Source of the DNA: Streptomyces alanosinicus
Lineage (GTDB): Bacteria; Actinomycetota; Actinomycetes; Streptomycetales; Streptomycetaceae
Assembly: GCF_014650595.1 (NCBI RefSeq)
Contig: NZ_BMVG01000001.1
Coordinates: 310,001 to 374,000, forward strand
Length of the DNA: 64,000 nt
Direction of reading: 5' to 3'
Below the pieces are notes generated by a model. The model ran no database searches and was not told where the DNA came from. It was given only the letters and a program-made list of their open reading frames with translations. Numbering within the stretch: the first letter of the stretch is position 1; every line of letters begins with the position of its first letter. Below, one piece after another: positions 52,981-61,117 of the stretch. Both the position numbers and the translations under genes were made by a program.

Positions 52981-53193
52981 TCAGCCGGCCGTGCGCCCGC
53001 GGATGGCACGGGCGCCGGCCCGCGCCACGTGGTGCAGCGGCGCGGCGTTGGCCTGGTCGAGGGCGGACGCGGTGGCCGCGGCCGGGCCGAGGACGACGGT
53101 GGCGGCCGCGCGGACCGCCGCCCACGGTCCGCGTGCGGTCCGCGTCCGGCGTGCCCCCTCGGGGGTCTCGGCACGCGTACGACTGCTGTTCAT
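52981..53193 (-). CDS. Small hypothetical protein
   Basis: A 70-residue basic, Ala-rich ORF reading MNSSRTRAETPEGARRTRT, with a weakly hydrophobic stretch (AAVRAAATVVLGPAAATASAL). The ATG follows GGAGGTGGGGATC, a good Shine-Dalgarno. It is convergent with the DUF4240 gene, 11 bases from its stop. Without homologues to compare, it may or may not be expressed. Confidence 0.5.
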   Translation of the reverse strand: MNSSRTRAETPEGARRTRTARGPWAAVRAAATVVLGPAAATASALDQANAAPLHHVARAGARAIRGRTAG

Positions 53194-53265
53194 GATCCCC
53201 ACCTCCACTCTGCTGGTGTCGCCCCCGACCGAAGGGCGCGGAGCTCGGAGAAGGCTGCGCCCCGC

Positions 53266-54864
53266 CTAGGGGATCCCTGTGACCGGCACGGAAACGATCC
53301 CGCCCGGGAGGGGCACGGGGGCGGTCCGGCCCGGGAGGGGCACGGGGGCGGTCCGGCTCAACAGCGGCGCGGGATCGATCCGGCCCAGCAGGGGCGCGAC
53401 AGCAGTCCGACCCAGCAGAGGCGCCGAAGCAACCCGACCCAGCAGAGGCGCGGGAGCGACCGGGCTCTGGACCGGCACGGGAGTGACCCGGCCCAGCAGA
53501 GGCGCCGGAGCGAACGGGCTCCGGACCGGCGCGGGAGCGACCCAGCCCAGCAGGGGCGCGGCAGCAGTCCGACCCAGGAGAGGCCCGGGGGCGAACGGGC
53601 TCTGGACCGGCACGGGAACGACCCAGCCCAGCAGGGGCGCCGGAGCGGTCCGGCCCAGCAGAGGTGCGGGAGCGACCCGGTCCAGCAGAGGCGCGGGAGC
53701 GACCCAGCCCAGGAGAGGCGCCGGAGCGAACGGGCTCTGGACCGGTGCGGGAGCGACCCGGTCCAGCAGGGGCGCGGGAACGGACGGGCTCTGGGTCGGT
53801 GTGGGGGGTGTCCGGTCGGAGACGGGCATGGAGGTGGTCCGGCCCTGGAGTCGGGCGGCCTTCTCCCTGATCTCGGGCAGCCGGGCCCTGAGGGCGGCGC
53901 CGGGGCAGCTGGTCATGAAGCCGTCCGTGTGGCCGGCCAGGACGGGCAGGGTCGCGGTGGCGCCGAGCTTGTAGCGGCTGTGGCCGTTGCTGGAGACGAG
54001 GCGGGTGCTGGTGCGCGGGTCGACGTCGGCGAGGCCGAGCTTCCAGGCGGCCAGCGCGGCGATCGCGTCGGTCATGGCCTTCGGCACGGGAACGCCTGCG
54101 GTGAAGGTGCCGATCGCGGCGATCCCGGCGGTGCGGTGGTTGAAGCCCTGGGTGTGGGCGCCGGTGACGGCCCGCTCGATGCCTCCGGCGCGGCCTTCGT
54201 AGATGGTGCCGCAGCGGTCGACGAGGAAGTTGTAGCCGATGTCGTCCCAGCGGCGGTCACCGGTCTGTCCGGCGTACAGGTGACGGATGATGCTCGGCGC
54301 GTCGGCGCAGTCGTAGCCGCCCGGCGAGTCGGTGTGGTGGAGGAAGACGGCGACCACCTTGTCGTCGTAGCGCGGCGGCGGCTGGGTGCGCCCGGCGGTG
54401 CCCAGCCAGACGGAGCGGGGCACGATGTGCGGCCGGGCGGCGCGGTGGACGGCCGGGGCGCGGGCCGGGACGGGCCGGTCGGGGTGGCTCGCGGTGGTGC
54501 GCTCGACGCCTCGGGCGCACAGGACGAGCGCGACGATGGCCACCAGGCCGGGCAGCACGCCGAGCAGGGCCGGCAGCGGCCCGGATATCCGCCGGGCGAA
54601 CCGGCTCCGGGTCCCCTGCGTGCGCGGTGCCTCCGGCTGCCGCTGGGTACCCGACGTCTCGGGTACCTCGGGTACCTCGGGCGTCTCCGGCATTTCCGGT
54701 ATCTGCGGCATGTCAGGTGTGCCGGATGTGCCGGGTGTCCTGGCTATCTCACGTATCTCGGATATCTCCGGTATTTCCGGTACGCCCGGCGCTTCAGGCG
54801 GCTGCGGGGCGCCCGGTGTCTGCGGGGTACCGGGTCTTACCCGTGTTCTTCGGACAGCGAACAT
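53266..54864 (-). CDS. N-acetylmuramoyl-L-alanine amidase (PGRP/Amidase_2) with repeat-rich ends
   Basis: A 532-residue protein. A cytosolic N-terminal part of ~95 residues is Pro/Glu/Ile repeat (PEIPEISEIREIA; PQIPEMPETPEVPEVPE). One membrane helix follows (ALLGVLPGLVAIVALVLCARG). The external amidase domain has zinc ligands in FLHHTDSPGGYDC (His) and GHTDGFMTSCPG (His, Cys), with YNFLVDRCGTIYEGRAGG, the peptidoglycan-recognition signature. The last ~160 residues are tandem repeats of about nine residues, (V/T)APAPLLG(R/W). The domain cleaves the lactyl-peptide bond. Repeats may pass through or bind the wall. An ATG with GAGAG about nine bases upstream was chosen; the ORF extends further to 54963. 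Confidence 0.88.
   Translation of the reverse strand: MFAVRRTRVRPGTPQTPGAPQPPEAPGVPEIPEISEIREIARTPGTSGTPDMPQIPEMPETPEVPEVPETSGTQRQPEAPRTQGTRSRFARRISGPLPALLGVLPGLVAIVALVLCARGVERTTASHPDRPVPARAPAVHRAARPHIVPRSVWLGTAGRTQPPPRYDDKVVAVFLHHTDSPGGYDCADAPSIIRHLYAGQTGDRRWDDIGYNFLVDRCGTIYEGRAGGIERAVTGAHTQGFNHRTAGIAAIGTFTAGVPVPKAMTDAIAALAAWKLGLADVDPRTSTRLVSSNGHSRYKLGATATLPVLAGHTDGFMTSCPGAALRARLPEIREKAARLQGRTTSMPVSDRTPPTPTQSPSVPAPLLDRVAPAPVQSPFAPAPLLGWVAPAPLLDRVAPAPLLGRTAPAPLLGWVVPVPVQSPFAPGPLLGRTAAAPLLGWVAPAPVRSPFAPAPLLGRVTPVPVQSPVAPAPLLGRVASAPLLGRTAVAPLLGRIDPAPLLSRTAPVPLPGRTAPVPLPGGIVSVPVTGIP
53300..53800 (-). repeat. Tandem coding repeats at the amidase C-terminus
   Basis: About 15 copies of a degenerate ~27-30-base unit built on CCCAGCAGGGGCGC / CCAGCAGAGGCGC, encoding PLLGR(V/T)APAP variants with VPVQSPFAP spacers. 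Units differ by substitutions and by spacer insertion, consistent with repeated duplication. Copy number likely varies among strains. Confidence 0.8.
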
Positions 54865-55068
54865 GATCCCACTCTCGGGGCGCCGTGCGATGCCCGCGAT
54901 GTGCGCTGTGCCACCTGGCGGAACCATCGTCCCGGTCCGGGACGTTTCTGGGGGTACAGACATACGTGGCCGGTTCGCCGCCCGGTGACCGCCGTCGCGT
55001 GTGGGTGGGTGACTGAATCACCGGGCCCGTACCGTCCGTACTGAGGGGTCCGAGAGAAAGGCGGCTCC

Positions 55069-56253
55069 GTGGACCTGCTCGACCTGGTGCTTGCGCTGGT
55101 GATCCTCGTCTACGCGGCGTCCGGATACCGGCGTGGGCTGGTGGCCGGCTGTGTCTCGCTGGCCGGTTTCGTCGGCGGTGCCGTCGTCGGGGTGTGGGTG
55201 CTGCCCTGGGTGACCGGCCTGGCCGAGCGCGGCACCACGCAGGCGACGGCGCTCGCGGTGGCGACGGTGCTGCTGCCGGCGGTGCTGGGACACGAGCTGG
55301 CGGGCCGGCTGGCGCTGCGGCTGCGCGGGGAGCTGGACCGGGGCCCGCTGCGGGTGGTGGACGGACTAGGAGGCGCGGCGGCGAACTCGGTCGCCGTGCT
55401 GATCGTGGCCTGGGTGGCGGCGAGCGTGCTGGGCGCGGCCCCGTCCCAGTCGCTGACGACGGCGATACGGAACTCGACGCTGCTGGGCGCGGTGCAGCAG
55501 GCGATGCCGGACACGACGCCCGCGTGGTTCTCGCGGGCCACGTCGGCGCTGACCGAGGCGGGCTTCCCGCAGGTCTTCAACCCGTTCGAGAACGAGTCGA
55601 CGGCCCGGGTGGCCCGGCCCTCCGGCGACAGCGTCACCCCGGCAGCGACGAGCGCCGCGAAGCTGAGCACGGTCAAGATCGAGGGCGTGGCGGGCAGCGA
55701 GGGCCGCGAGGGCAGCGGTTTCGTCTACGCGCCGCAGCATGTGATGACCAACGCCCATGTGGTCGCCGGCATCGACAACCCGAGCGTGCGGGTGGGCGGG
55801 GTCGGTCGGTCGTACGAGGCCCGGGTGGTGCTCTTCGACGCCGACCGGGACGTGGCGGTGCTGTATGTGCCGGGCCTGCACGCCCCGGTGCTGCGCTTCG
55901 ACACGAGCGCGGCGCGCGGCGACTCGGCGGTGGTCGCGGGCTATCCGCAGGACGGCAGCCTGAATCTGCAGGCGGCGACGGTGGCGAGCCGGGTGCAGGC
56001 CACCGGGCAGAACATCTACAACGACGCCACGGTCACCCGGGACATCTACTCGATCCGGTCCACGGTCCGGCCGGGCAACTCCGGCGGCCCGCTGCTGACC
56101 ACGAACGGCAAGGTGTTCGGCGTCGTCTTCGCCCGCTCCACCTCGGACGCCGAGACGGGGTATGTGCTGACGGCGGACGAGGTGGCGGGCGACGCGCAGC
56201 GCGCGGCCACGGCGACGACACCGGTGGACACGGGTCAGCTGGTCAGCTCCTAG
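55069..56253 (+). CDS. MarP-like membrane serine protease (CvpA plus trypsin domain)
   Basis: A 394-residue protein with four N-terminal helices of the CvpA type (LLDLVLALVILVYAASGYRRG; VSLAGFVGGAVVGVWVL; ALAVATVLLPAVLG; SVAVLIVAWVAASVLG) and an external chymotrypsin-fold protease. The triad is His in MTNAHVV, Asp in DADRDVAVLYV and Ser in RPGNSGGPL. It matches the M. tuberculosis acid-resistance protease MarP (Rv3671c). The GTG start follows GAGAAAGGCGG. It is divergent from the amidase gene; in mycobacteria MarP activates a peptidoglycan hydrolase, so the pairing is suggestive. Confidence 0.9.
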   Translation: MDLLDLVLALVILVYAASGYRRGLVAGCVSLAGFVGGAVVGVWVLPWVTGLAERGTTQATALAVATVLLPAVLGHELAGRLALRLRGELDRGPLRVVDGLGGAAANSVAVLIVAWVAASVLGAAPSQSLTTAIRNSTLLGAVQQAMPDTTPAWFSRATSALTEAGFPQVFNPFENESTARVARPSGDSVTPAATSAAKLSTVKIEGVAGSEGREGSGFVYAPQHVMTNAHVVAGIDNPSVRVGGVGRSYEARVVLFDADRDVAVLYVPGLHAPVLRFDTSAARGDSAVVAGYPQDGSLNLQAATVASRVQATGQNIYNDATVTRDIYSIRSTVRPGNSGGPLLTTNGKVFGVVFARSTSDAETGYVLTADEVAGDAQRAATATTPVDTGQLVSS

Positions 56254-56296
56254 GCCAGGTCCACGACCAGGTCCCGGTCGTCACGGTCTCCGGCCG

Positions 56297-56332
56297 GTTC
56301 ACAGTCTTTGGCCCGTTCACAGTCGTTGGCCC
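56297..56332. repeat. 18-bp tandem duplication at the acetyltransferase 3' end
   Basis: GTTCACAGTCTTTGGCCC (56297-56314) is repeated as GTTCACAGTCGTTGGCCC (56315-56332) with one difference. The second copy holds the stop codon and last codons (GQRL) of the acetyltransferase gene, and the first repeats them downstream. Confidence 0.7.
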
Positions 56333-56796
56333 ATGAGCACGTCGTCGACATAGGCGCCGTCGAGGAGGAACTCCTCGGGCTGTACGCCCTCGACGGCGAA
56401 CCCCTCGGACACGTACAGCGCGCGGGCCGGGGCGTTGTGCCCGAGCACGCGCAGGGTCAGCCGGCGCGCGCCGCGCCCGCGCGCTTCCTCGATCGCGGCC
56501 CGGATCAGCGCACGCGCGAGGCCCCGCCCGCGCGCCTCGTCGGCGACGGCGAGGCCCTGGATCTGGAGCACATGCGCGTTCGAGGCGAGTGGGGTGGGGC
56601 GGCCGATGCGGAGGTAGCCGACGACGCGGCCGTCGGCCTCGGCGACCAGATAGTCCCGCGGGGTGTGCCGCTCGTCGAAGAACGGCCCCTGCGGCGGCGG
56701 CGAGACGGCGTGCAGGGTGGACCAGGTGGCACGGTCGAGGAGGGCGAGTTCCTCCTCGTCCCCGGCGACGGCGACGCGTATGGATGGCTCCGGCAT
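56317..56796 (-). CDS. GNAT acetyltransferase
   Basis: A 159-residue GNAT protein. VVGYLRIGRPTPLAS is the core strand, IQGLAVADEARGRGLARALIRAAIEEARGRGARRLTLRVLG holds the acetyl-CoA pyrophosphate loop (R/Q-x-x-G-x-G/A type, ARGRGLA) and NAPARALYVSEGF the closing motif. Substrate unknown. An ATG at 56796 (MPEPSIRVAVAG) follows AGGGTGA; a GTG three codons earlier is possible. It is divergent from the epimerase gene and convergent with marP-like. Confidence 0.9.
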   Translation of the reverse strand: MPEPSIRVAVAGDEEELALLDRATWSTLHAVSPPPQGPFFDERHTPRDYLVAEADGRVVGYLRIGRPTPLASNAHVLQIQGLAVADEARGRGLARALIRAAIEEARGRGARRLTLRVLGHNAPARALYVSEGFAVEGVQPEEFLLDGAYVDDVLMGQRL

Positions 56797-56861
56797 GACG
56801 GTCACCCTACGACGCGCGCCCCGAGCGCCTCACCGGGTTTCGGTGCGGGCATCCTGGAGCC

Positions 56862-57755
56862 ATGGAACGTCTCCGTATCGCGGTGGCCGGCGCGTCCGGG
56901 CTGATCGGCAGCGCCCTGGTGCGCTCCCTGAAGGCGGACGGGCATGAGGTGGTACGGCTGGTGCGCCGCGCGGCCGCGGCCCCGGACGAGGTCTGCTGGG
57001 ACCCCGCGGGGCAGTACGTGGACGGGGCCGGGCTGATCGGCTGTGCCGCGGTGGTGAATCTGGCCGGGGCGGGGATCGGCGACCGGCGCTGGACGCCGTC
57101 GTACAAGCGGCTGCTGCGCGACAGCCGGGTGCTGGGCACGGCCGCGCTGGCGGAGGCGGTGGCCACGCTGCCCGAGCCGCCGCGGGTCTTCGTCAGCGGC
57201 AGCGCGATCGGCGTCTACGGCGACACCGGCGACCGGGTGGTGGACGAGCAGGCGCCGCCGGGCGACGGCTTCCTGCCCTCGCTGTGCGTGGCGTGGGAGG
57301 AGGCGGCGGCGCCCGCGCAGGAGGCGGGCGTGCGGACGGTGTTCGCGCGGACGGGGCTGGTGGTGGCCCGCGGCGGCGGGGCCTGGGGCCGGCTGTTCCC
57401 GCTGTTCCGCGCGGGGCTCGGGGGGCGGCTGGGCGACGGGCGGCAGTACTGGTCGTACATCGCGCTGCACGACGAGGTCGCGGCGCTGCGGTATCTCATC
57501 GACGGGGACACCCTGTCCGGGCCGTTCAATCTGACGGCCCCCGAGCCGCTGACGAACCGTGAGATCACGGCGGCGATGGCGCGGGTGCTGCGCCGTCCGG
57601 CGCCCTTCGCGGTACCGGCGCCGGTGCTGCGGGCGGCGCTGGGCGAGATGGCCGGGGATGTGCTGGGCAGTCAACGGGTGGTGCCGAAGCGGCTGTTGGA
57701 GTCGGGATTCCGGTTCGCGTTCCCGGGGATCGAGGAGTCGATCAGGGCGGCCTGA
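56862..57755 (+). CDS. TIGR01777-family NAD-dependent epimerase
   Basis: A 297-residue extended short-chain dehydrogenase. VAGASGLIGSALVRSL binds the dinucleotide, VNLAGAGIGDRRWTPSYKRLLRDSRVLGT is the family signature, and SGSAIGVYG replaces the usual active-site region. The C-terminal part with FNLTAPEPLTNREI is typical of the YfcH/SulA group (TIGR01777/DUF1731). Substrate unknown. The next gene is 227 bases downstream. Confidence 0.88.
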   Translation: MERLRIAVAGASGLIGSALVRSLKADGHEVVRLVRRAAAAPDEVCWDPAGQYVDGAGLIGCAAVVNLAGAGIGDRRWTPSYKRLLRDSRVLGTAALAEAVATLPEPPRVFVSGSAIGVYGDTGDRVVDEQAPPGDGFLPSLCVAWEEAAAPAQEAGVRTVFARTGLVVARGGGAWGRLFPLFRAGLGGRLGDGRQYWSYIALHDEVAALRYLIDGDTLSGPFNLTAPEPLTNREITAAMARVLRRPAPFAVPAPVLRAALGEMAGDVLGSQRVVPKRLLESGFRFAFPGIEESIRAA

Positions 57756-57807
57756 GGCGGCCGGCCCCGGCGGCCCGTCGGTGGCCCGACGTACGCCAGG
57801 GATGTCC

Positions 57808-57886
57808 TGCGACCTCCTGTGACCTCTTGTGACCGTATGCGACCTCCATGCGACCGTGCCCTGCCCATGCGCGACTGTTTGCGACC
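57808..57886. repeat. Phased TG(C/T)GACC heptamers
   Basis: TGCGACC or TGTGACC starts at 57808, 57818, 57828, 57838 and 57849, i.e. four spaced exactly 10 bp apart and the next 11 bp on. Another starts at 57880. One copy per helical turn puts them on one face of the DNA. They lie 95-175 bases upstream of the flavoprotein gene, in a 226-base gap that also holds its promoter. Confidence 0.65.
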
Positions 57887-57981
57887 GATCACAGACCTAC
57901 CCTCGACCCGAACTCGGGTATCCCTGGAGCCAGTTGGGGGCATGACGTCTCCACCGGCCGCGCAACCACAGGAGGGGCCTC

Positions 57982-59355
57982 GTGCTTGAGCCCGCGTACC
58001 AGGTGGACGTCGTGATCGTGGGAGCCGGCATCGCCGGGCTCTCGGCGGCTCACCGGCTGACCAGCGCAGGAGTGTCGACCGCGGTCCTGGAGGCCGCCCC
58101 GTACGTCGGCGGTCGTATGTCGACGGAGAAGGTCGACGGATTCCGGCTCGACCGCATCGGACAGCTGCTGTCCACGTCCTACCCCGAACTCCGCACGACC
58201 CCGGGACTGGACTCCCTGACCCTGCGCACCTTCGCGCCCGGCGTCCTGCTGCACCGCGACGGACGCACCCAGCGGGTGGGCGCGCCGGCGACCGGGGGGA
58301 GCACACGGGGCGCACGAGGCGCACTGCATGTGGTGCGTGCCCTCGCAAGCGCCCCCAGGGGCCCGGCGGCCGTCCCCGGCCGGGCCGGCACGCCGGTGGG
58401 CGGCGCGGTCGACCAGGCCCGGCTCGGCGCCGCGCTCGGCCGGATCGCCGGCACGCCGGTCGAACGCCTGCTGGCCCGCCCGGAGATGCCGGCCGGCGAG
58501 GCCCTCGCCCGGCGTGGACTGCCGGCCCGCACGATCGACGGCTTTCTGCGGCCGCTGCTCGCCACGCTGCTGTGCGACCCGGAGCTGACCACCTCCAGCA
58601 GGTGCGCCGACCTCGCGCTGCGCTCCTTCGCGAGCGGGCGGCTGTGTGTGCCCGAGGGCGGCGCGGACGTGCTGCCGGAGCTGCTGGCGCGGGCGCTGCC
58701 GCCCGGGACCGTGCACACCGGGGTGCGGGTCACCTCGGTGTCCACGACCGCGGTGACCACCACCGAACACGGTGAGATCCGCTGCCGGGCGGTGCTGCTC
58801 GCGACGGACGCACGCGCCGCGGCGGAGCTGCTGCCGGGCCTCAGGGTGCCGGACTTCCATCCGGTGACCGTGGTCCACCACACCACCGACGACCCGGCCG
58901 CGGCCTTCCCGTCGGGTACCTCGCTGCTCCTCGACGCGGACCGCGGCGGGCCGGTGGCGCACACGGCGGTGCTCAGCGCCGTGGATCCGAGCCGGGCGCC
59001 GGCCGGCCGGGTGCTGATCTCCTCGACGGTGCTGGGCACACCGCCCGAGGGCGTCGACACCGCGGTCCGCATCCACCTCTCCCGGCTCTACCGCACCTCG
59101 ACGCGGCGCTGGGAGACGCTCGCCGTGCACCACACCCCGGAGGCGGTCCCGGCGATGCGCCCACCGCACGACCTGCGCCGCCCGGTACGCCTGCTGGCCG
59201 GCCTCTACGTCTGCGGCGACCACCGCGACACGAGCACCGTCCAGGGCGCCCTGCACTCGGCCCACCGTGCCACGGCCGCCATCCTGGCCGACCTGGGCGC
59301 GGCGGGCTCGATGCACCGCGCAGACCCGGCCCCCACCCTGCCAAGGGCGGCGTGA
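57982..59355 (+). CDS. FAD-dependent amine-oxidase-like oxidoreductase
   Basis: A 457-residue flavoprotein. VVIVGAGIAGLSAAHRLTSAGVSTAVLEAAPYVGGR is the N-terminal FAD-binding GxGxxG motif plus the GGR loop. LDRIGQLLSTSYPEL follows, and LLAGLYVCGDHRDTSTVQGALHSAHRATAAILADL is the closing FAD motif. It belongs with protoporphyrinogen-oxidase/phytoene-desaturase-type amine oxidases. The middle is shorter and more Gly/Ala-rich than in canonical members. GTG start with GGAGGGG ten bases upstream. Substrate unknown; no carotenoid genes lie nearby. Confidence 0.85.
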   Translation: MLEPAYQVDVVIVGAGIAGLSAAHRLTSAGVSTAVLEAAPYVGGRMSTEKVDGFRLDRIGQLLSTSYPELRTTPGLDSLTLRTFAPGVLLHRDGRTQRVGAPATGGSTRGARGALHVVRALASAPRGPAAVPGRAGTPVGGAVDQARLGAALGRIAGTPVERLLARPEMPAGEALARRGLPARTIDGFLRPLLATLLCDPELTTSSRCADLALRSFASGRLCVPEGGADVLPELLARALPPGTVHTGVRVTSVSTTAVTTTEHGEIRCRAVLLATDARAAAELLPGLRVPDFHPVTVVHHTTDDPAAAFPSGTSLLLDADRGGPVAHTAVLSAVDPSRAPAGRVLISSTVLGTPPEGVDTAVRIHLSRLYRTSTRRWETLAVHHTPEAVPAMRPPHDLRRPVRLLAGLYVCGDHRDTSTVQGALHSAHRATAAILADLGAAGSMHRADPAPTLPRAA

Positions 59356-59380
59356 ACCCCTTGCGGGGCGCGAGGCCGAC

Positions 59381-60850
59381 CTAACCCAACGCGGCGACCT
59401 TGTCGCGATACCCCCTCACCGGGGCGGCATCGCGATAAGGCTCCAGCCGGCGTTCGAAATCCTTCACGTACTCGATCGCACGAGCGGACCGCATCTCGGC
59501 TGCCTGGCCGGCGGCCTCCGCGGCCAGCGCGCACGCCTGGTCGAGTTCGCCGAGGCCGAGGCGGGCCGTGGCGAGCACGACCCGGCAGAAGAGCCGGCTG
59601 CGGGCGTAGGAGGGGGCGCGGAGCTGGAGCGCGCGCTCGGCGTGCTGGGCGGCCGCCCGGAACTGCTGCAGATCCCGGTGGCAGTGCCCGAACTCGTCGG
59701 CGAGCTGTGCCTCGTCGAAGAACTTGGCCCAGTACGGCACCTCGTCCCCGGACCGGGCCGCCTCCAGGGCGCGCTCGGCCCGCACGAGTGCGGCCGTGCA
59801 CGCCCGCACCTCGCCGAGCACGCCGTGCGCCCGCGCCTCGGAGGCGTGCAGCAGCGCCTGCACCACCGGCGGGCCCCCGGTCCCCATGCCCTGCTGGGCG
59901 ACCCGGGCCAGCTGCACGGCCTCCCTGCCGTGGCCGAGATAGACGGCCTGGCGGCTCATGGTGACCAGGACGTAGGAGCCGTACGGCCGGTCGCCGGCCG
60001 CCTGGGCGAGCCGCAGGGCCTGCACGAAGTAGCGCTGGGCGAGTCCGTGCGCGGCGATGTCGTACGACGTCCAGCCCGCGAGCCGGGTCAGGTCGGCCGC
60101 GGCGCCGAAGAGCCGGCGGCCGGTCTGCTCGTCGTAGCTGCCGCGGAGCATCGGCTCGCACTCGTGCTCCAGATAGCGCACGAGGGCCTGCCGGGCATGG
60201 CCGCCGCCGTAGCGGTCGTCGAGGGTGCGGAACAGCTCTCCCACCGAGCGCAGCGCGTTGATGTCGCCGCCGGTGACCTTGTGCCCGGGGGCGCGCTCGG
60301 CGTGCCCGCGCGCCCGGGGCGGGAGCGCCAGGGCCGGCCGGCCCTGGGGTTTGGCCGGGGCGGGACGGACCTGCGGGGGCACCCGGGCCGCCGGTTCCCT
60401 GGCCACCCTGTCGTCGGGCTTGCCGATCAGCCAGTCCCGGCTGGGCACGACGAGCCCCGCCGGGGTGAACGCGATCTTGCGCAGCTCGGCGTGGCTGCCG
60501 GAGTCCTTGCGCCACAGCCCGCTGACGATGTCGACGGCCTCCTCCGGGGTGGCCGCGAACTCCAGCCCGGCGTACACCGGGGCACAGGCGTCCAGGCCGA
60601 GGTCCTGGGCCGTGAGCCGGCGCCCCAGGCGGCGGGTGAACACCTCGGCGATCAGGGCGGGCGTGGTGCCCCTGGGCTGCTGTCCGCGCAGCCAGCGGGT
60701 GACCGAGGTCTTGTCGTATCTGAGGTCCAGCCCGTGCTCCAGGCCGAGCTGGTCGACGCGACGGGCCAGACCTGCGTTGGAGAACCCCGCTTCTGCGATG
60801 AGCGCGGCGAGTTGGCGGTTGGGGGTGCGCTGCGCGGGTCGATCCGTCAT
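59381..60850 (-). CDS. NsdA-like regulator with TPR-like repeats
   Basis: A 489-residue protein. LAALIAEAGFSNAGLARRVDQLGLEHGLDLRYDKTSVTRWLRGQQPRG is the N-terminal HTH-like module seen in the Streptomyces NsdA/NsdB family of sporulation and antibiotic regulators, and DIVSGLWRKDSGSH and VVPSRDWLIG are shared hallmarks. The middle is Pro/Arg-rich (APAKPQGRPALALPPRARG). The C-terminal half is made of helical TPR-like repeats (LAQRYFVQALRLAQAAGDRPYG, AQHAERALQLR, ACALAAEAAGQAAEM). It is convergent with the flavoprotein gene. NsdA deletion raises antibiotic production in S. coelicolor, but this one's role is unknown. Confidence 0.85.
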   Translation of the reverse strand: MTDRPAQRTPNRQLAALIAEAGFSNAGLARRVDQLGLEHGLDLRYDKTSVTRWLRGQQPRGTTPALIAEVFTRRLGRRLTAQDLGLDACAPVYAGLEFAATPEEAVDIVSGLWRKDSGSHAELRKIAFTPAGLVVPSRDWLIGKPDDRVAREPAARVPPQVRPAPAKPQGRPALALPPRARGHAERAPGHKVTGGDINALRSVGELFRTLDDRYGGGHARQALVRYLEHECEPMLRGSYDEQTGRRLFGAAADLTRLAGWTSYDIAAHGLAQRYFVQALRLAQAAGDRPYGSYVLVTMSRQAVYLGHGREAVQLARVAQQGMGTGGPPVVQALLHASEARAHGVLGEVRACTAALVRAERALEAARSGDEVPYWAKFFDEAQLADEFGHCHRDLQQFRAAAQHAERALQLRAPSYARSRLFCRVVLATARLGLGELDQACALAAEAAGQAAEMRSARAIEYVKDFERRLEPYRDAAPVRGYRDKVAALG

Positions 60851-61065
60851 CTGCGGTGCGGTCTCCTGCCTTCCGTGCCTCTGAAGTGCCCGGTTTGCCT
60901 TTGAGCTGCCTTTATGGCCTCACGAACGGCGCGAATGTAGCGGAGAGTGAAGGGGCGATCACACATTCCGCCAGGCATTCATCCGATCGTGTGAGGAACG
61001 CCCGTAGGGCTGACGTACACCGGTCGGACGTACAGTGGCGTGGGCGCGTTACGTGCCTGACACAC

Positions 61066-61097
61066 CGATTGCTCGGTCGATTGCTCGATTGCCCGGT
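61066..61097 (+). repeat. Triple CGATTG(C/T)(C)CGG repeat in the lipB leader
   Basis: CGATTGCTCGGT (61066-61077), CGATTGCTCG (61078-61087) and CGATTGCCCGGT (61086-61097) form three near-tandem copies ending 20 bases before the lipB GTG, just upstream of its GAGGGAGG Shine-Dalgarno. The surrounding 268-base gap also holds the divergent promoters for the NsdA-like gene and lipB. May be operator sites or chance. Confidence 0.5.
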
Positions 61098-61117
61098 CGC
61101 TGAGGGAGGCGCTTGCC

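Noticed and set aside
53300..53800. Possible CRISPR array from spaced repeats
   Set aside because: The repeats are degenerate, contiguous, in frame and encode a regular nonapeptide; no leader or cas genes are nearby.
57808..57886. Phased heptamers as a CRISPR or tRNA-like structure
   Set aside because: Units are 7 bases with 3-base gaps, far too short for CRISPR, and no cloverleaf can be drawn.
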